DNA of 64,000 bases from Desulfovibrio oxyclinae DSM 11498 (GTDB lineage Bacteria > Desulfobacterota > Desulfovibrionia > Desulfovibrionales > Desulfovibrionaceae). Of the stretch, positions 44,190 to 52,889 are shown piece by piece. The position numbers and the translations under genes were made by a program. The notes beneath the pieces are model-generated. The model was not told where the DNA came from. It saw only the letters and a list, made by a program, of their open reading frames with translations, and did not search any database. The DNA is taken from assembly GCF_000375485.1 (NCBI RefSeq), contig NZ_AQXE01000002.1, positions 70,308-134,307 of the forward strand, in the 5' to 3' direction. The first letter of the stretch is position 1. Each line of letters begins with the position of its first letter.

Positions 44190-45842
44190 CTAGGCCGCTT
44201 TCTTCTTGCTGCTTTTCGACGTGATGAGCCACTGCTGCCCGATGGAGAGCACGTTGTTCATCAGCCAGTAGACGACCAGTCCGGCGGGGAACTGCAGGAA
44301 GAGGAACGTGAACACCAGCGGCATGAACATCATGATCTTCTGCTGGGTCGGATCGCCCGTCGAAGGGGTCATCTTCTGCTGGAGGAACATGGTGGCACCC
44401 ATGATGATGGGGGTGATGTAGAGCGGGTCCTTGGCGGACAGGTCTGCAAGCCACACAATGTCGGTTCCGGGCAGGTACTCGATGAACGGAGCGTGTCTCA
44501 GCTCGATTGCTCCAAGCAGCGCCTTGTAGAGACCGAAGAAGACGGGAATCTGAACCAGCATGGGCAGACACCCGCTGGCAGGATTGACCTTGTACGTTTT
44601 GTACAGGGCCATGGTCTCCTGATTGAGGCGCTGTTTGTCGTCGCCGTATTTTTCGCGCAGCTTCTGGATCATCGGCTGCAACTGCTTCATCTTGTCCATG
44701 CTCTTGTAGCTCTTCTGGGAAAGGGGCCAGAAGATCACCTTGATGATGATGGTCAGGATGATGATGGCCATGCCGTAGTTGTTGACATACTGGTTGAAGA
44801 AGACCAGCGCCATAAGCATGGGCTTGGCGAGCGGGTCGAACCAGCCGAAGTTGACGGCCTGGTCCAGATCGTTCGGCATGCTGGCCAGCAGGCCGCGGTC
44901 TGCCGGTCCCAGATAATAGGACGTTTCAAGCGTTTTGCTCATGCCCGGCTGGAAGGTGTCGGACTGGTCCACCGCCATGCGGAAGATGCCGTTCTGCACG
45001 CTGGCGAACAGGGATGCATCCGGATTGTTCGGGACGATGGACATGATGAAGTAGTTGGACTCGATGGCGCCCCACTTCAGGCCGCCGGCTGCGGAGACGC
45101 CTTCTTCCTGAAGCGTCTCTCGGTCGTCCTCTTCGCTGCGGCCGTCATTGACGAGCCACGCGATGCGTGTGGGGTTGTACTGGTTGTCCTCGGCGGTCAT
45201 GGACTTGGCTGCGGCGGTGAATGCCACGCCGGCCTCGGTACCGCGCTCCTCAAGGTTCACCATGGTCAGTGCCTCGGTGATGAGGTAGCTGTCGGAGTGG
45301 ATGGTCAGGCGGCGTTCCAGTTCAAAACCGGCTGCGCGACCCTTGAAGACCAGAACGTGTTTTTCGCCCTCGCCAATGGAAATCTGTTCGGCACCTTCAT
45401 ACGCCCATTTGCCGTTGAGCCAGGTATGATTCTCGGAACCGCGCCTGCGGATGATGACGCCAAGCGGGCCCTTGGACACGGACTTCGCGCCGATCAGGTC
45501 CACCTGCTTGGAGCCGGCTTCGATACCCTCATGGTAGTTGCGAAGGACAAAGCGTTCCAGCACACCGCCGGAGGTATTGAAGGTGGCCCGAAACAGCGGG
45601 GTCTCGACGTGGATGTCCTTGCCTGCGGTGGGCACGAAATCCTGCGGGGAGGGCGTTCCCTGCTCACCGTTTTCTCCGGCCAGCGGGTTGATGGGTGCCG
45701 GGGCTTCGCCTTGGGCCTGTTGTACGGCCTGTTCCTGCACGGGAGCGTTGCTCTTGGGCGCGGGCTGGGGGAAAAGCATTTGCCAGCCGACGAATACGGC
45801 GAAAGAAAGTGCCAGAGCAAGTATGAATCTTTTGTTGTCCAT
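44190..45842 (-). CDS. yidC: Membrane protein insertase YidC
   Basis: YidC inserts and folds inner-membrane proteins. The 550-residue Gram-negative-type protein has an N-terminal anchor (RFILALALSFAVFVGWQMLF), a large periplasmic domain, and the conserved membrane core (MKQLQPMIQKLREKYGDDKQ, the hydrophilic-groove region FFGLYKALLGAIEL, and FPAGLVVYWLMNNVLSIGQQ). It starts 4 bases after yidD. Confidence 0.97.
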   Translation of the reverse strand: MDNKRFILALALSFAVFVGWQMLFPQPAPKSNAPVQEQAVQQAQGEAPAPINPLAGENGEQGTPSPQDFVPTAGKDIHVETPLFRATFNTSGGVLERFVLRNYHEGIEAGSKQVDLIGAKSVSKGPLGVIIRRRGSENHTWLNGKWAYEGAEQISIGEGEKHVLVFKGRAAGFELERRLTIHSDSYLITEALTMVNLEERGTEAGVAFTAAAKSMTAEDNQYNPTRIAWLVNDGRSEEDDRETLQEEGVSAAGGLKWGAIESNYFIMSIVPNNPDASLFASVQNGIFRMAVDQSDTFQPGMSKTLETSYYLGPADRGLLASMPNDLDQAVNFGWFDPLAKPMLMALVFFNQYVNNYGMAIIILTIIIKVIFWPLSQKSYKSMDKMKQLQPMIQKLREKYGDDKQRLNQETMALYKTYKVNPASGCLPMLVQIPVFFGLYKALLGAIELRHAPFIEYLPGTDIVWLADLSAKDPLYITPIIMGATMFLQQKMTPSTGDPTQQKIMMFMPLVFTFLFLQFPAGLVVYWLMNNVLSIGQQWLITSKSSKKKAA

Positions 45843-45846
45843 TTGT

Positions 45847-46095
45847 TTACTGTCTCGCTTTGTGGTTCAGAACGGGCCATTGGGCGGGGACGGGGTCATA
45901 GCCCCCCTTGCACAGGGGCTGACAGCGCAGCAGACGCCACGACGTCAGCAGCAGCCCCTTGAAGGCGCCGTGCACGATGAATGCTTCCCGGGCGTACTCG
46001 GAGCACGATGGAAGAAACCGGCAGGAGCCGGGAAGAAGGGGGGAGATGCAGATCTGGTAAAAACGGATGAGCGCCAGAAAGATGTAGCGCATCAC
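45847..46095 (-). CDS. yidD: Membrane insertion efficiency factor YidD
   Basis: This 82-residue protein has the family core [29 protein letters not shown], with its conserved Cys residues, then [28 protein letters not shown]. YidD sits on the inner membrane and aids YidC-dependent insertion. Its ATG overlaps the rnpA stop by 4 bases. Confidence 0.95.
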   Translation of the reverse strand: MMRYIFLALIRFYQICISPLLPGSCRFLPSCSEYAREAFIVHGAFKGLLLTSWRLLRCQPLCKGGYDPVPAQWPVLNHKARQ

Positions 46096-46475
46096 GTCCT
46101 CTCTGCGGAACTCTCTGCCGCCTTGCGCTGCAGGTGTTTCAGCGCGGGCAGGAGTTCGTCCGTGGCGAGGGCAAGGTTCAGGCTTTTCGGATCGAGATTT
46201 CGCTTGGGGACCACGACGATGTCGAGCGGGAGGTCCACCTTGTCCTGATGCAGCCTGAAAAACTCGCGCAACACTCGTTTAACGCGGTTGCGCGTCACTG
46301 CGTGCCCCGTTTTCCTGCTGACCGTCAGGCCCACCTTGAAGGAGGGCCTGTCCGGCTGCAGCAGCCCGAAAAGTATAAAATTTCGAGTGAAATGTTTGCT
46401 ACCCTGATCAAAACACTTCACATATTCGGGGCGTTTCAGCAGCCGACGCTGCCTCGGCCATGTTAGATGCCTAAT
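46092..46475 (-). CDS. rnpA: Ribonuclease P protein component
   Basis: RnpA assists the RNase P RNA in 5' processing of tRNA precursors. The core [32 protein letters not shown] is the RNR signature. The first ordinary start in frame is GTG 46421, but the 18 codons before it read [17 protein letters not shown], which matches the family's N-terminal RLLKRPEY element. I therefore extend the gene to an ATT codon at 46475, overlapping rpmH by 13 bases. The exact initiator (ATT, or an internal CTG) is uncertain. Confidence 0.85.
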   Translation of the reverse strand: MRHLTWPRQRRLLKRPEYVKCFDQGSKHFTRNFILFGLLQPDRPSFKVGLTVSRKTGHAVTRNRVKRVLREFFRLHQDKVDLPLDIVVVPKRNLDPKSLNLALATDELLPALKHLQRKAAESSAERT

Positions 46476-46597
46476 CTCTTGCGTCCTTTCGCGCGGCGGC
46501 GACGGATGGTGGCGCGGCCGTTTTTGGTGCGGGAGCGCACGAGGAAACCGTGGGTACGCTTGCGACGGATCTTACTGGGCTGATAAGTGCGTTTCAT
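46463..46597 (-). CDS. rpmH: 50S ribosomal protein L34
   Basis: This 44-residue basic protein starts [18 protein letters not shown] and ends [13 protein letters not shown], a clear L34. It is the first gene of the rpmH-rnpA-yidD-yidC-jag cluster, with AGGAGAT upstream and a strong promoter at 46651-46679. dnaA, often the divergent neighbour in other bacteria, is not here. Confidence 0.97.
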   Translation of the reverse strand: MKRTYQPSKIRRKRTHGFLVRSRTKNGRATIRRRRAKGRKRLGI

Positions 46598-46650
46598 GGT
46601 TGTATATCTCCTAAAATGATGGTGTCTGTTCCTATGGCGTCGAACGGTTG

Positions 46651-46679
46651 CATATAGCGAGAAGAAGCCCGTTCGTCAA
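46651..46679 (-). promoter_or_regulatory. Sigma-70 promoter of the rpmH cluster
   Basis: On the minus strand TTGACG (46679-46674) and TATATG (46656-46651) are separated by exactly 17 bases, leaving a leader of about 45 bases before rpmH. It is the best housekeeping promoter match in the window. Confidence 0.75.
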
Positions 46680-46820
46680 GGGGTTCTTGCCCGTGCTCCC
46701 CGGTGCGCGCCAAGCCTTTCGTCCGTTCGGCTTTTGCTGTACATACTGAAAAGAGTCAAGCCCGCATTTGTGAACATGCGTAAAAAAGATATCCGGGGTC
46801 AGCCCCCGGCAGGAGGAATC

Positions 46821-47474
46821 ATGGAAAATCCCACCCAGATTTACTGGAATCTCAAGCTCGTCGCCGCCGCCGGAGCGCTTGAAAAGAACGGCTACGAAGC
46901 CAAGATAGTGGAGTCCAAGGAAGAGGCCGCAACCCTGATCAAGGATGAGCTGTTGCCTTCTCTCGCGCCCAAGACCGTTTCGTGGGGCGGTTCGCTTTCC
47001 TTTACCGCCACGGGACTCTACCACGCCATCCGTGATGCGGGCGACTACGAGATCATCGACACCTACGACAAGAGCCTCGAAGGTGAAGCGAAGATCCAGC
47101 GCCGGCGCGAAGCGCTCGACAGCGACGTCTATTTCACCGGCACCAACGCCCTGACGGAGAACGGCTGGCTGGTGAATCTCGACATGATCGGCAACCGCGT
47201 GGCAGCCATGACCTTCGGTCCTCGCAACGTGGTGGTGGTCTGCGGCCGGAACAAGCTGGTCCCGGGGCTTGAAGAGGCCATGCAGCGCATCAAGGATTAC
47301 TCGGCTCCGGTCAACGCCATGCGCCTCGATATGAAGACTCCCTGTCGCAAGACCGGCGTCTGTCACGACTGCGACAGCCCCGAGCGCATCTGCAACACGT
47401 GGACGATTCAGGAAAAGTGTTTCCCCAAAGGACGCATCCACGTCATCCTCGTAAACGAAGACCTCGGATTCTAG
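46821..47474 (+). CDS. LUD-domain protein (lactate-utilisation family)
   Basis: This 217-residue protein belongs to the LUD/YkgG-like family (NLKLVAAAGALEKNGYEAKIV, SWGGSLSFTATGLYHAI, YFTGTNALTENGWLVN, then GPRNVVVVCGRNK). A Cys cluster near the end (TPCRKTGVCHDCDSPERIC) may bind metal or an Fe-S cluster. AGGAGG precedes the ATG; upstream in-frame ATGs lack sites. It is followed 3 bases later by a UPF0280 gene. The substrate is unknown. Confidence 0.85.
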   Translation: MENPTQIYWNLKLVAAAGALEKNGYEAKIVESKEEAATLIKDELLPSLAPKTVSWGGSLSFTATGLYHAIRDAGDYEIIDTYDKSLEGEAKIQRRREALDSDVYFTGTNALTENGWLVNLDMIGNRVAAMTFGPRNVVVVCGRNKLVPGLEEAMQRIKDYSAPVNAMRLDMKTPCRKTGVCHDCDSPERICNTWTIQEKCFPKGRIHVILVNEDLGF

Positions 47475-47477
47475 ACC

Positions 47478-48224
47478 GTGAAGCGGATTCATTCCGATCC
47501 GAACCGCAGGTACCGGGACTCTGTCGCGCCATCGGGGAACGAGGTCCGTTTTCAGGTGGCGGTTGAGCAGACCGACCTGTTGGTCGTGGCCCGTGAAGAC
47601 CTCTCCCGCGAAGTGGCGGGGGTGGTCTCCGGGCTGCGCGGATCCATCAAGAACCATATCCTTTTCCATCCGGAATTCGCGGAATCGCTCGTGCCGGTCG
47701 AGGTGACCGATTCGGCTCCTGAAATTGTCCGGGCCATGGCGACCGGATCGGCTCCGTGCGGAGTCGGTCCCATGGCGGCGGTGGCCGGAACAGTGGCCGA
47801 GTTTGTGGCCCGCGAATTCGCAACGCGCTCGCCGGACATCATCGTGGAAAACGGTGGTGACATCTTCATGCACTCCACGCGGGAAAGAGTCGTGGCGCTG
47901 TTGCCGGATCCGGAATCCGGAGCGAGCATCGGCATTCGGCTCACCTGCGACCGTTTTCCGCTTTCCGTCTGTTCATCCAGCGCCACCATCGGTCATTCAC
48001 TGAGTCTCGGAGCCGGGGAGCTGGTGACCGTGGCGGCGAAAAGCGGCGCGCTTGCGGATGCTGCCGCTACGGCGCTGTGCAACATGCTTCGCAACCGGTC
48101 TTCCATCAACATGCTTTTGGCTGAGGCAGAACGCCTGTCGGCCTACGGGCTCGAAGGCGTGTTCGCGCAGGTGGACGGGCAGGTCGCCGCCTGGGGCGAG
48201 GTGGAGCTGGTGGCTGTGGAGTAG
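47478..48224 (+). CDS. UPF0280 family protein
   Basis: The 248-residue protein matches the UPF0280 (ApbE-like fold) family: GSIKNHILFHPEFAESLVPV, CGVGPMAAVAGTVAEFVA, ENGGDIFM and SSSATIGHSLSLG. The start codon is GTG, 3 bases after the LUD gene. Relatives of ApbE transfer FMN, but no such activity is shown for UPF0280. It probably works with the LUD protein, given the tight pairing. Confidence 0.85.
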   Translation: MKRIHSDPNRRYRDSVAPSGNEVRFQVAVEQTDLLVVAREDLSREVAGVVSGLRGSIKNHILFHPEFAESLVPVEVTDSAPEIVRAMATGSAPCGVGPMAAVAGTVAEFVAREFATRSPDIIVENGGDIFMHSTRERVVALLPDPESGASIGIRLTCDRFPLSVCSSSATIGHSLSLGAGELVTVAAKSGALADAAATALCNMLRNRSSINMLLAEAERLSAYGLEGVFAQVDGQVAAWGEVELVAVE

Positions 48225-48228
48225 GTGC

Positions 48229-49182
48229 TCAGGCCGCGCTTTCGATGCGGTTTTTACCTTTGTCCTTGGCCTGATACAGCGCGTTGTCTGCGGCTTCTAT
48301 GAGACTCTCGCCGCCCGTTGAACCGTCAGGAGTCGCCGTTGCGAGCCCAATGCTGACAGTGACGTACTTGGCCGCGGGCGAGTCCGGATGTTCGATGCAT
48401 TCTCCCTCAAGCTGCTTCATGATCATCTCGGCCACGTCCTTTGCTCCGGTGGAATCCGTGTTCGGCAAAACCACGACGAATTCCTCGCCGCCGTAGCGTG
48501 CCACCATGTCAGCGGCACGGCGTGTCGATTCCTGCAGAATCGCTGCTACGCGCCGCAGGCATTGGTCACCCTGGATGTGTCCCTGCGAGTCGTTGAACTG
48601 CTTGAAGTTGTCGATGTCGATGAGCAACAGCGAAAGCGGCATCCTGTCCCTGCGGGCGCGCTTCCATTCCTGTTCGAAGCGTTCGTCAAACCAGCGGCGG
48701 TTGCCGACGCCGGTGAGTCCGTCAATGCTCGAAATCTTGCGCAGCTTGGCGTTGAGTTCTTCGAGTTCCTTTTCCCTCGCATGCCGCATCTGCATTTCCT
48801 CACGCAGCTTCAAGGCGGAGCGGACTCTGGCCTGAAGCTCCACGCGACTGACGGGTTTCTGGATATAGTCGTTTGCTCCCGCGGAAAACGCGGCCTGAAG
48901 TCGCATTTCGTCTTCCACGCCGGTGACGACGATGATGGGGATGTCCTCGGTGGCGGGGTCGGCCTTGAGCAGGCGCGTGGCCTGAATACCGTCCACGCCG
49001 GGCATGTTGATGTCCATCAGGACAAGGTCGGTGCAGTCTTCCTTCGAGCGGCAGCTTTCAAGGATGCTATGGGCTTCATCGTAAGAATATGCGGAAACGA
49101 TATTGGAATACCCGGCATTGCCGAGTATGGTAGTGAGAAGCAACTGGGAAGTCTCGGAGTCGTCGATGATAAGTATCTGCAT
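48229..49182 (-). CDS. Response regulator with GGDEF output (PleD-like diguanylate cyclase)
   Basis: The 317-residue protein has a receiver domain (acidic pair DD at residues 7-8, phosphoacceptor Asp57 in LVLMDINMPG, and Lys in YIQKPVS), a short coiled linker and a GGDEF domain with the active signature RYGGEEF. RAAD five residues before the signature is a complete RxxD inhibitory site, so product feedback is expected. Phosphorylation should stimulate c-di-GMP synthesis. The start MQILIIDDSE was chosen by family; no cognate kinase gene is adjacent. Confidence 0.93.
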   Translation of the reverse strand: MQILIIDDSETSQLLLTTILGNAGYSNIVSAYSYDEAHSILESCRSKEDCTDLVLMDINMPGVDGIQATRLLKADPATEDIPIIVVTGVEDEMRLQAAFSAGANDYIQKPVSRVELQARVRSALKLREEMQMRHAREKELEELNAKLRKISSIDGLTGVGNRRWFDERFEQEWKRARRDRMPLSLLLIDIDNFKQFNDSQGHIQGDQCLRRVAAILQESTRRAADMVARYGGEEFVVVLPNTDSTGAKDVAEMIMKQLEGECIEHPDSPAAKYVTVSIGLATATPDGSTGGESLIEAADNALYQAKDKGKNRIESAA

Positions 49183-49256
49183 CTTTTGGATGTTACCATC
49201 GAATCGACAAATGAGCGAGAGGTTTGGAAAATAAAATAACGGGTTCAAGGTATAAC

Positions 49257-52200
49257 GTGACTTCTTCCCGCATCCGGCCATGGCTCAAATGGGGGCTTCT
49301 CCTGACAGCCGGGCTCCTGCTCCTGCTGGCGGCTGTGCCCTTTTCCCTGAACACGCAATTCGTCCGGGATACGGTGCTCGATGCCGCCCGAAATGCCGTC
49401 GGTGCTCCGGTGGATTTGGACGAGCTGCGGTTTTCCTATTCAGACGGTGTCACGCTTCGCGGGCTCCGCGTTGAAGGCCCTGCCCCGATGGAGACGTTTG
49501 CTCTTGAGGAATTGATCGTCCGGCCGGGTTGGAATGAATTGCTTTCAGGCCGGGTGGCGCTTGATATCCAAGGGCGCGGTGTGCGGTTGAACGCGTCATT
49601 GCCCGAATCGGCAGAAATGGAAGAGCCAGAGCCCGAATCCGGCGGGCTGCCGGATATTCCGGGGCTGCTGCACCAATTGCAGGTTCCGCACTGGCTGATG
49701 CTGAAAGCGCGAATTGAAGATGTCGCCGTGAAACTTGAGACGGGTGAAAAGCGTTTAAATCTCTCCGAAACACGCCTTTTCGCCGATGTGGATGGCGGCT
49801 CCGGCAGGGCGAATGTCGGTTTGACTGGCAACAGCTCAAAAGGGGCCGTTGCCATTGCGGCGTCGGTCTTGCCAGAGGTCGTTTCCGCCGAGGCCACCCT
49901 GCCCGGGCTTGAGCTGACCGCCGAAATCGGGGATGAAAACCTCGTGGTCTCCGTTGAATCGGATATCGCACGTCTGACCGAGTTCGCCTCGCCATTTCTT
50001 CCCCCCGAACTGCCGTCGGTTGCAGGCCGGTTCCGGCTGGCCGCGTCAGGACCGGTCCCGGACCAAACCATTTCATTACAGATACAGGCCGGGCTTGAGA
50101 ATCTGAGGGCATCCGGCCCTTCGCTTCCTTTTCCGGTCGAACTGAAGCTGGTGGAGACCTCGTGCAAAGTCGTTTTCGAGCCAGTGGGCGAATTGTCCGT
50201 GCGAGAGGGAAGGTTGCAACTGCCGGGGCTCAACACGACGTTCAGCGCACGTTATGCTCCTTCCGGCAAGTGGTTCGCAGCCGCATCCGGGCTGCGACTG
50301 GATATCCCGAAACTGATGGCTCTTGCGGCACCGCTGGTTCCGGAAGACGTCAGGCTCGGTTCCGGCTCCGTGGAGCTTCGGGCGCTGGCTGCCGAAGGTG
50401 ACGGCGGTGGCCCGGCTGCCGCCTCGGTGGAAGGGCTGGAGTTTGCGTTTGGCGACATGCGGGTGCCCGGCGATGTGCGCGTTGCGACTCTGGACGGCTG
50501 GCTTGATTCCGCCACGGTGAGACTGGGCGAGGTTCCTGTGGCGGATGTGCTCGGTTTGCGCATCCATGGACGTGAAGTCGGTCTTCCCGCGCTGGATCGT
50601 CCTCTTTCGGGCACTGTTCATGTAGCCGCCAGTGGATTGAGCGCCATGCCAGCGGTTCGCGACCTCGCGCTACAGGCGGCGTTGGATGGCGGAGCCGTGC
50701 GTTTTGACCTGTCCGGAGCCGTGGCGCGTCGCTTTTCGCTTTCCGGAGATGGCAGCGTCAACCTTGCCGCGCTCGGTGAATACCTTTCCCTGCCCGCAGA
50801 CTCCGGTACCGTGAAGCTCGCATTCGACACGGAAGGGATCATGCCGGAACCGGAGAAGCTGCAGCTGCCGGATGGGAGTTTGACTGCATCTGCTTTGCTG
50901 GGGCTGACTGATTTTCTGGACCGCCTCATGCTGAATCTGCGCCTGGACGCGGTGAGGCTGCCTCGCGTTGCCGGCGGTATCCTCGTCAGCTCCACGGAGC
51001 CGCTGGAAGTCGGGCTGCAAAACGGGCTGCAAAGGATACGGGTGGAGCTGCCCGTGGACATTTCCGGTGCCGCGCTTCCGGTTTCGCCCCGAGTTATTGG
51101 TTCCGCAACCATAACGGATCTGGATCAGGCGGAGTGGAACGTGCGTACCAAACTGCCCGAACAGTCGCTTCAGCTCGATTCAGGCGGCACGGCCAGCGGC
51201 ATTACGCGCTTGCTTCGCAGGGGCGGCGATCCGCTCTCTGCGCTGCTGTCCACGGTTTCGGCCCGTACAAGGCATCGCGTGGCTCTGGATGGCGCCTCGG
51301 GCTTCGATGGACGTGAGCTTTCCGGCAAGGCGGAGTTGATTGCAGAGGCCGACCTTCTCCCGGACGAACGTCTGGAGGGCGGGCTGACGGTTTCCCTGCA
51401 TGAACTTGCTGCCCGTCTCGGCGACATCCGCTTGGATGGCCTGCAAGGGGAAATGCGCCTGCGTCGGGCGTTTCCTCTGCTCGTTAATGAGCAGAATCAG
51501 CAGCCTGACGAAGCGGGGCTGAGTCACAGGGTGCTGGAGCGCGGCGAGGCGCAGCGGGATGAGGCATCCGAACCCGCGTGGGGCGAAGGGCGGCTGTACT
51601 TCGATGCGCTTGAGGTGGGTGGCCTTCCGGTTCCCCTGTCGCTGAGTCGCGGGGAACTCGTACCCGAGTTCGGCGCCGCACCGGGGCTCAGGCGTTTCGG
51701 TTTCGACCTGCTTGGCGGTTCCGTGCGCGGCAGTGCGGTGCTCGATTCGGGGCCGGACCCGGAAACGCGGCTCGAAGCGGTGTTCACGTCCGTGGATTTC
51801 TCGCGCCTGCTGGATGCGGCCCTCGCCGATCCGGTGGCCGCCGGGGACGCCAGTGTCAATGGCCGGGTGCGCATGACCGTTCCCGTACAGTCCGACGTCA
51901 GGCGTATTCTGGAGGAAGTGGGTCTTGAAGCCCGAATCCCGAGCATCGGGCCTTCGACGCTCGACGCCATGCTAGCGGCCATGGATCCGCACGGAGCGGA
52001 TTCCGCCATCGCGGCCCAGCGGCGCATGGTGGCCATGGGCGGTCCGAGAAATCTCGTGATTACGGTGCGCAACGGCCGCCTTTCCCTTGAGGGCGAAGTG
52101 GAGGCCTTTGGCGTGCGCCTGAAACTGCCGCCCGTGCGCCGGGTTTCGCTTGCGGACCTGCCGGTGCGTGATATGATGGAACCGCTCGCCGAAGCCCTCG

Positions 52201-52304
52201 GCTCGGTGGGACGCATGGCGCGGCTCTGGCGCGCCGCAGCCATAATTCTTGAAGATGACGGAATCCGCTTTTCAAAGCGGCGTCCGGTATCGTCCGCGAG
52301 GTAG
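49257..52304 (+). CDS. YdbH/AsmA-like envelope-spanning protein
   Basis: The protein of about 1015 residues has one N-terminal membrane anchor (WGLLLTAGLLLLLAAVPFSL) and a long, mostly beta-strand periplasmic region of AsmA/YdbH type, starting FVRDTVLDAARNAVGAPVDL and ending IRNLVITVRNGRLSLEGEVE. In E. coli, YdbH forms a bridge that moves phospholipids between membranes together with the lipoprotein YnbE and with YdbL. The next gene is such a partner. GTG 49257 has AAGG 7 bases upstream; TTG 49224 is the other candidate. Confidence 0.82.
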   Translation: MTSSRIRPWLKWGLLLTAGLLLLLAAVPFSLNTQFVRDTVLDAARNAVGAPVDLDELRFSYSDGVTLRGLRVEGPAPMETFALEELIVRPGWNELLSGRVALDIQGRGVRLNASLPESAEMEEPEPESGGLPDIPGLLHQLQVPHWLMLKARIEDVAVKLETGEKRLNLSETRLFADVDGGSGRANVGLTGNSSKGAVAIAASVLPEVVSAEATLPGLELTAEIGDENLVVSVESDIARLTEFASPFLPPELPSVAGRFRLAASGPVPDQTISLQIQAGLENLRASGPSLPFPVELKLVETSCKVVFEPVGELSVREGRLQLPGLNTTFSARYAPSGKWFAAASGLRLDIPKLMALAAPLVPEDVRLGSGSVELRALAAEGDGGGPAAASVEGLEFAFGDMRVPGDVRVATLDGWLDSATVRLGEVPVADVLGLRIHGREVGLPALDRPLSGTVHVAASGLSAMPAVRDLALQAALDGGAVRFDLSGAVARRFSLSGDGSVNLAALGEYLSLPADSGTVKLAFDTEGIMPEPEKLQLPDGSLTASALLGLTDFLDRLMLNLRLDAVRLPRVAGGILVSSTEPLEVGLQNGLQRIRVELPVDISGAALPVSPRVIGSATITDLDQAEWNVRTKLPEQSLQLDSGGTASGITRLLRRGGDPLSALLSTVSARTRHRVALDGASGFDGRELSGKAELIAEADLLPDERLEGGLTVSLHELAARLGDIRLDGLQGEMRLRRAFPLLVNEQNQQPDEAGLSHRVLERGEAQRDEASEPAWGEGRLYFDALEVGGLPVPLSLSRGELVPEFGAAPGLRRFGFDLLGGSVRGSAVLDSGPDPETRLEAVFTSVDFSRLLDAALADPVAAGDASVNGRVRMTVPVQSDVRRILEEVGLEARIPSIGPSTLDAMLAAMDPHGADSAIAAQRRMVAMGGPRNLVITVRNGRLSLEGEVEAFGVRLKLPPVRRVSLADLPVRDMMEPLAEALGSVGRMARLWRAAAIILEDDGIRFSKRRPVSSAR

Positions 52305-52307
52305 ACC

Positions 52308-52889
52308 ATGAAACGCATACCGATGATTCTTCTGCTCGTCCTTCTGGGTGGCTGCACGCTGGCCGAGGTCAACGTGGAGGTGGCCGGGGAGCGCACCTCT
52401 CTGGAAAAACAGGTGCTCGGCTCCTACAACGCCCTGACGCAGCGGGCCATGCTCTCGTCCTCGGTGCGCGGCGTGGACCCGCTCGGCAACGTGGAGCGTC
52501 CGCCTGAGCTGAGCGCCGACGGTCAGGAAGCTCTCGATGCGGTGCAGACATTGGCGTTTCATGCGGATGATCTGGACGCCTTCCGCCGCCTCGGCTGGGT
52601 GGGCGAAGGGAACGACGGCCTGCTGGCCCGGTTCCCCATGGATCGTGAAGGCGCGCCCGACGATCTTGCCGGATTTGCCGACGGCTACGGGCAGAACGAG
52701 TTCGAGGCGGTTGTCTCGGAGATCAACGCCTCGCGTCTTGTGCTCATGCGCCGCGTCATCCGCACTGATGACCGGTTCACCGAAGCGGACTTTCCCGAGA
52801 TTCGCACCGTGTTTGCCCGGCTCAATGCCAGACGCGCGCTGCCGGGCGAGCGCATTCAGGGCCCGGACGGGCAATGGACGGTGAAATGA
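52308..52889 (+). CDS. Lipoprotein with DUF1318 (YnbE-YdbL-like fusion)
   Basis: This 193-residue lipoprotein has a lipobox (LLGGC, Cys16). Its C-terminal 65 residues match YdbL/DUF1318: VVSEINASRLVLMRRVI, then LNARRALPGERIQGPDGQW. The segment just after the lipid Cys (LAEVNVEVAGERTSLEKQVL) could supply the strand-forming part that YnbE provides in E. coli. It starts 3 bases after the YdbH-like gene and overlaps the CHAT gene by 4 bases, so all three are probably one operon. The fusion reading is an inference. Confidence 0.8.
   Translation: MKRIPMILLLVLLGGCTLAEVNVEVAGERTSLEKQVLGSYNALTQRAMLSSSVRGVDPLGNVERPPELSADGQEALDAVQTLAFHADDLDAFRRLGWVGEGNDGLLARFPMDREGAPDDLAGFADGYGQNEFEAVVSEINASRLVLMRRVIRTDDRFTEADFPEIRTVFARLNARRALPGERIQGPDGQWTVK

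Noticed and set aside
42534..45962. A 1142-codon open frame on the plus strand across mnmE, jag and yidC
   Set aside because: It is antisense to three well-recognised genes. Its residues are low-complexity and show no family. Long antisense frames are expected at this GC content and codon bias.
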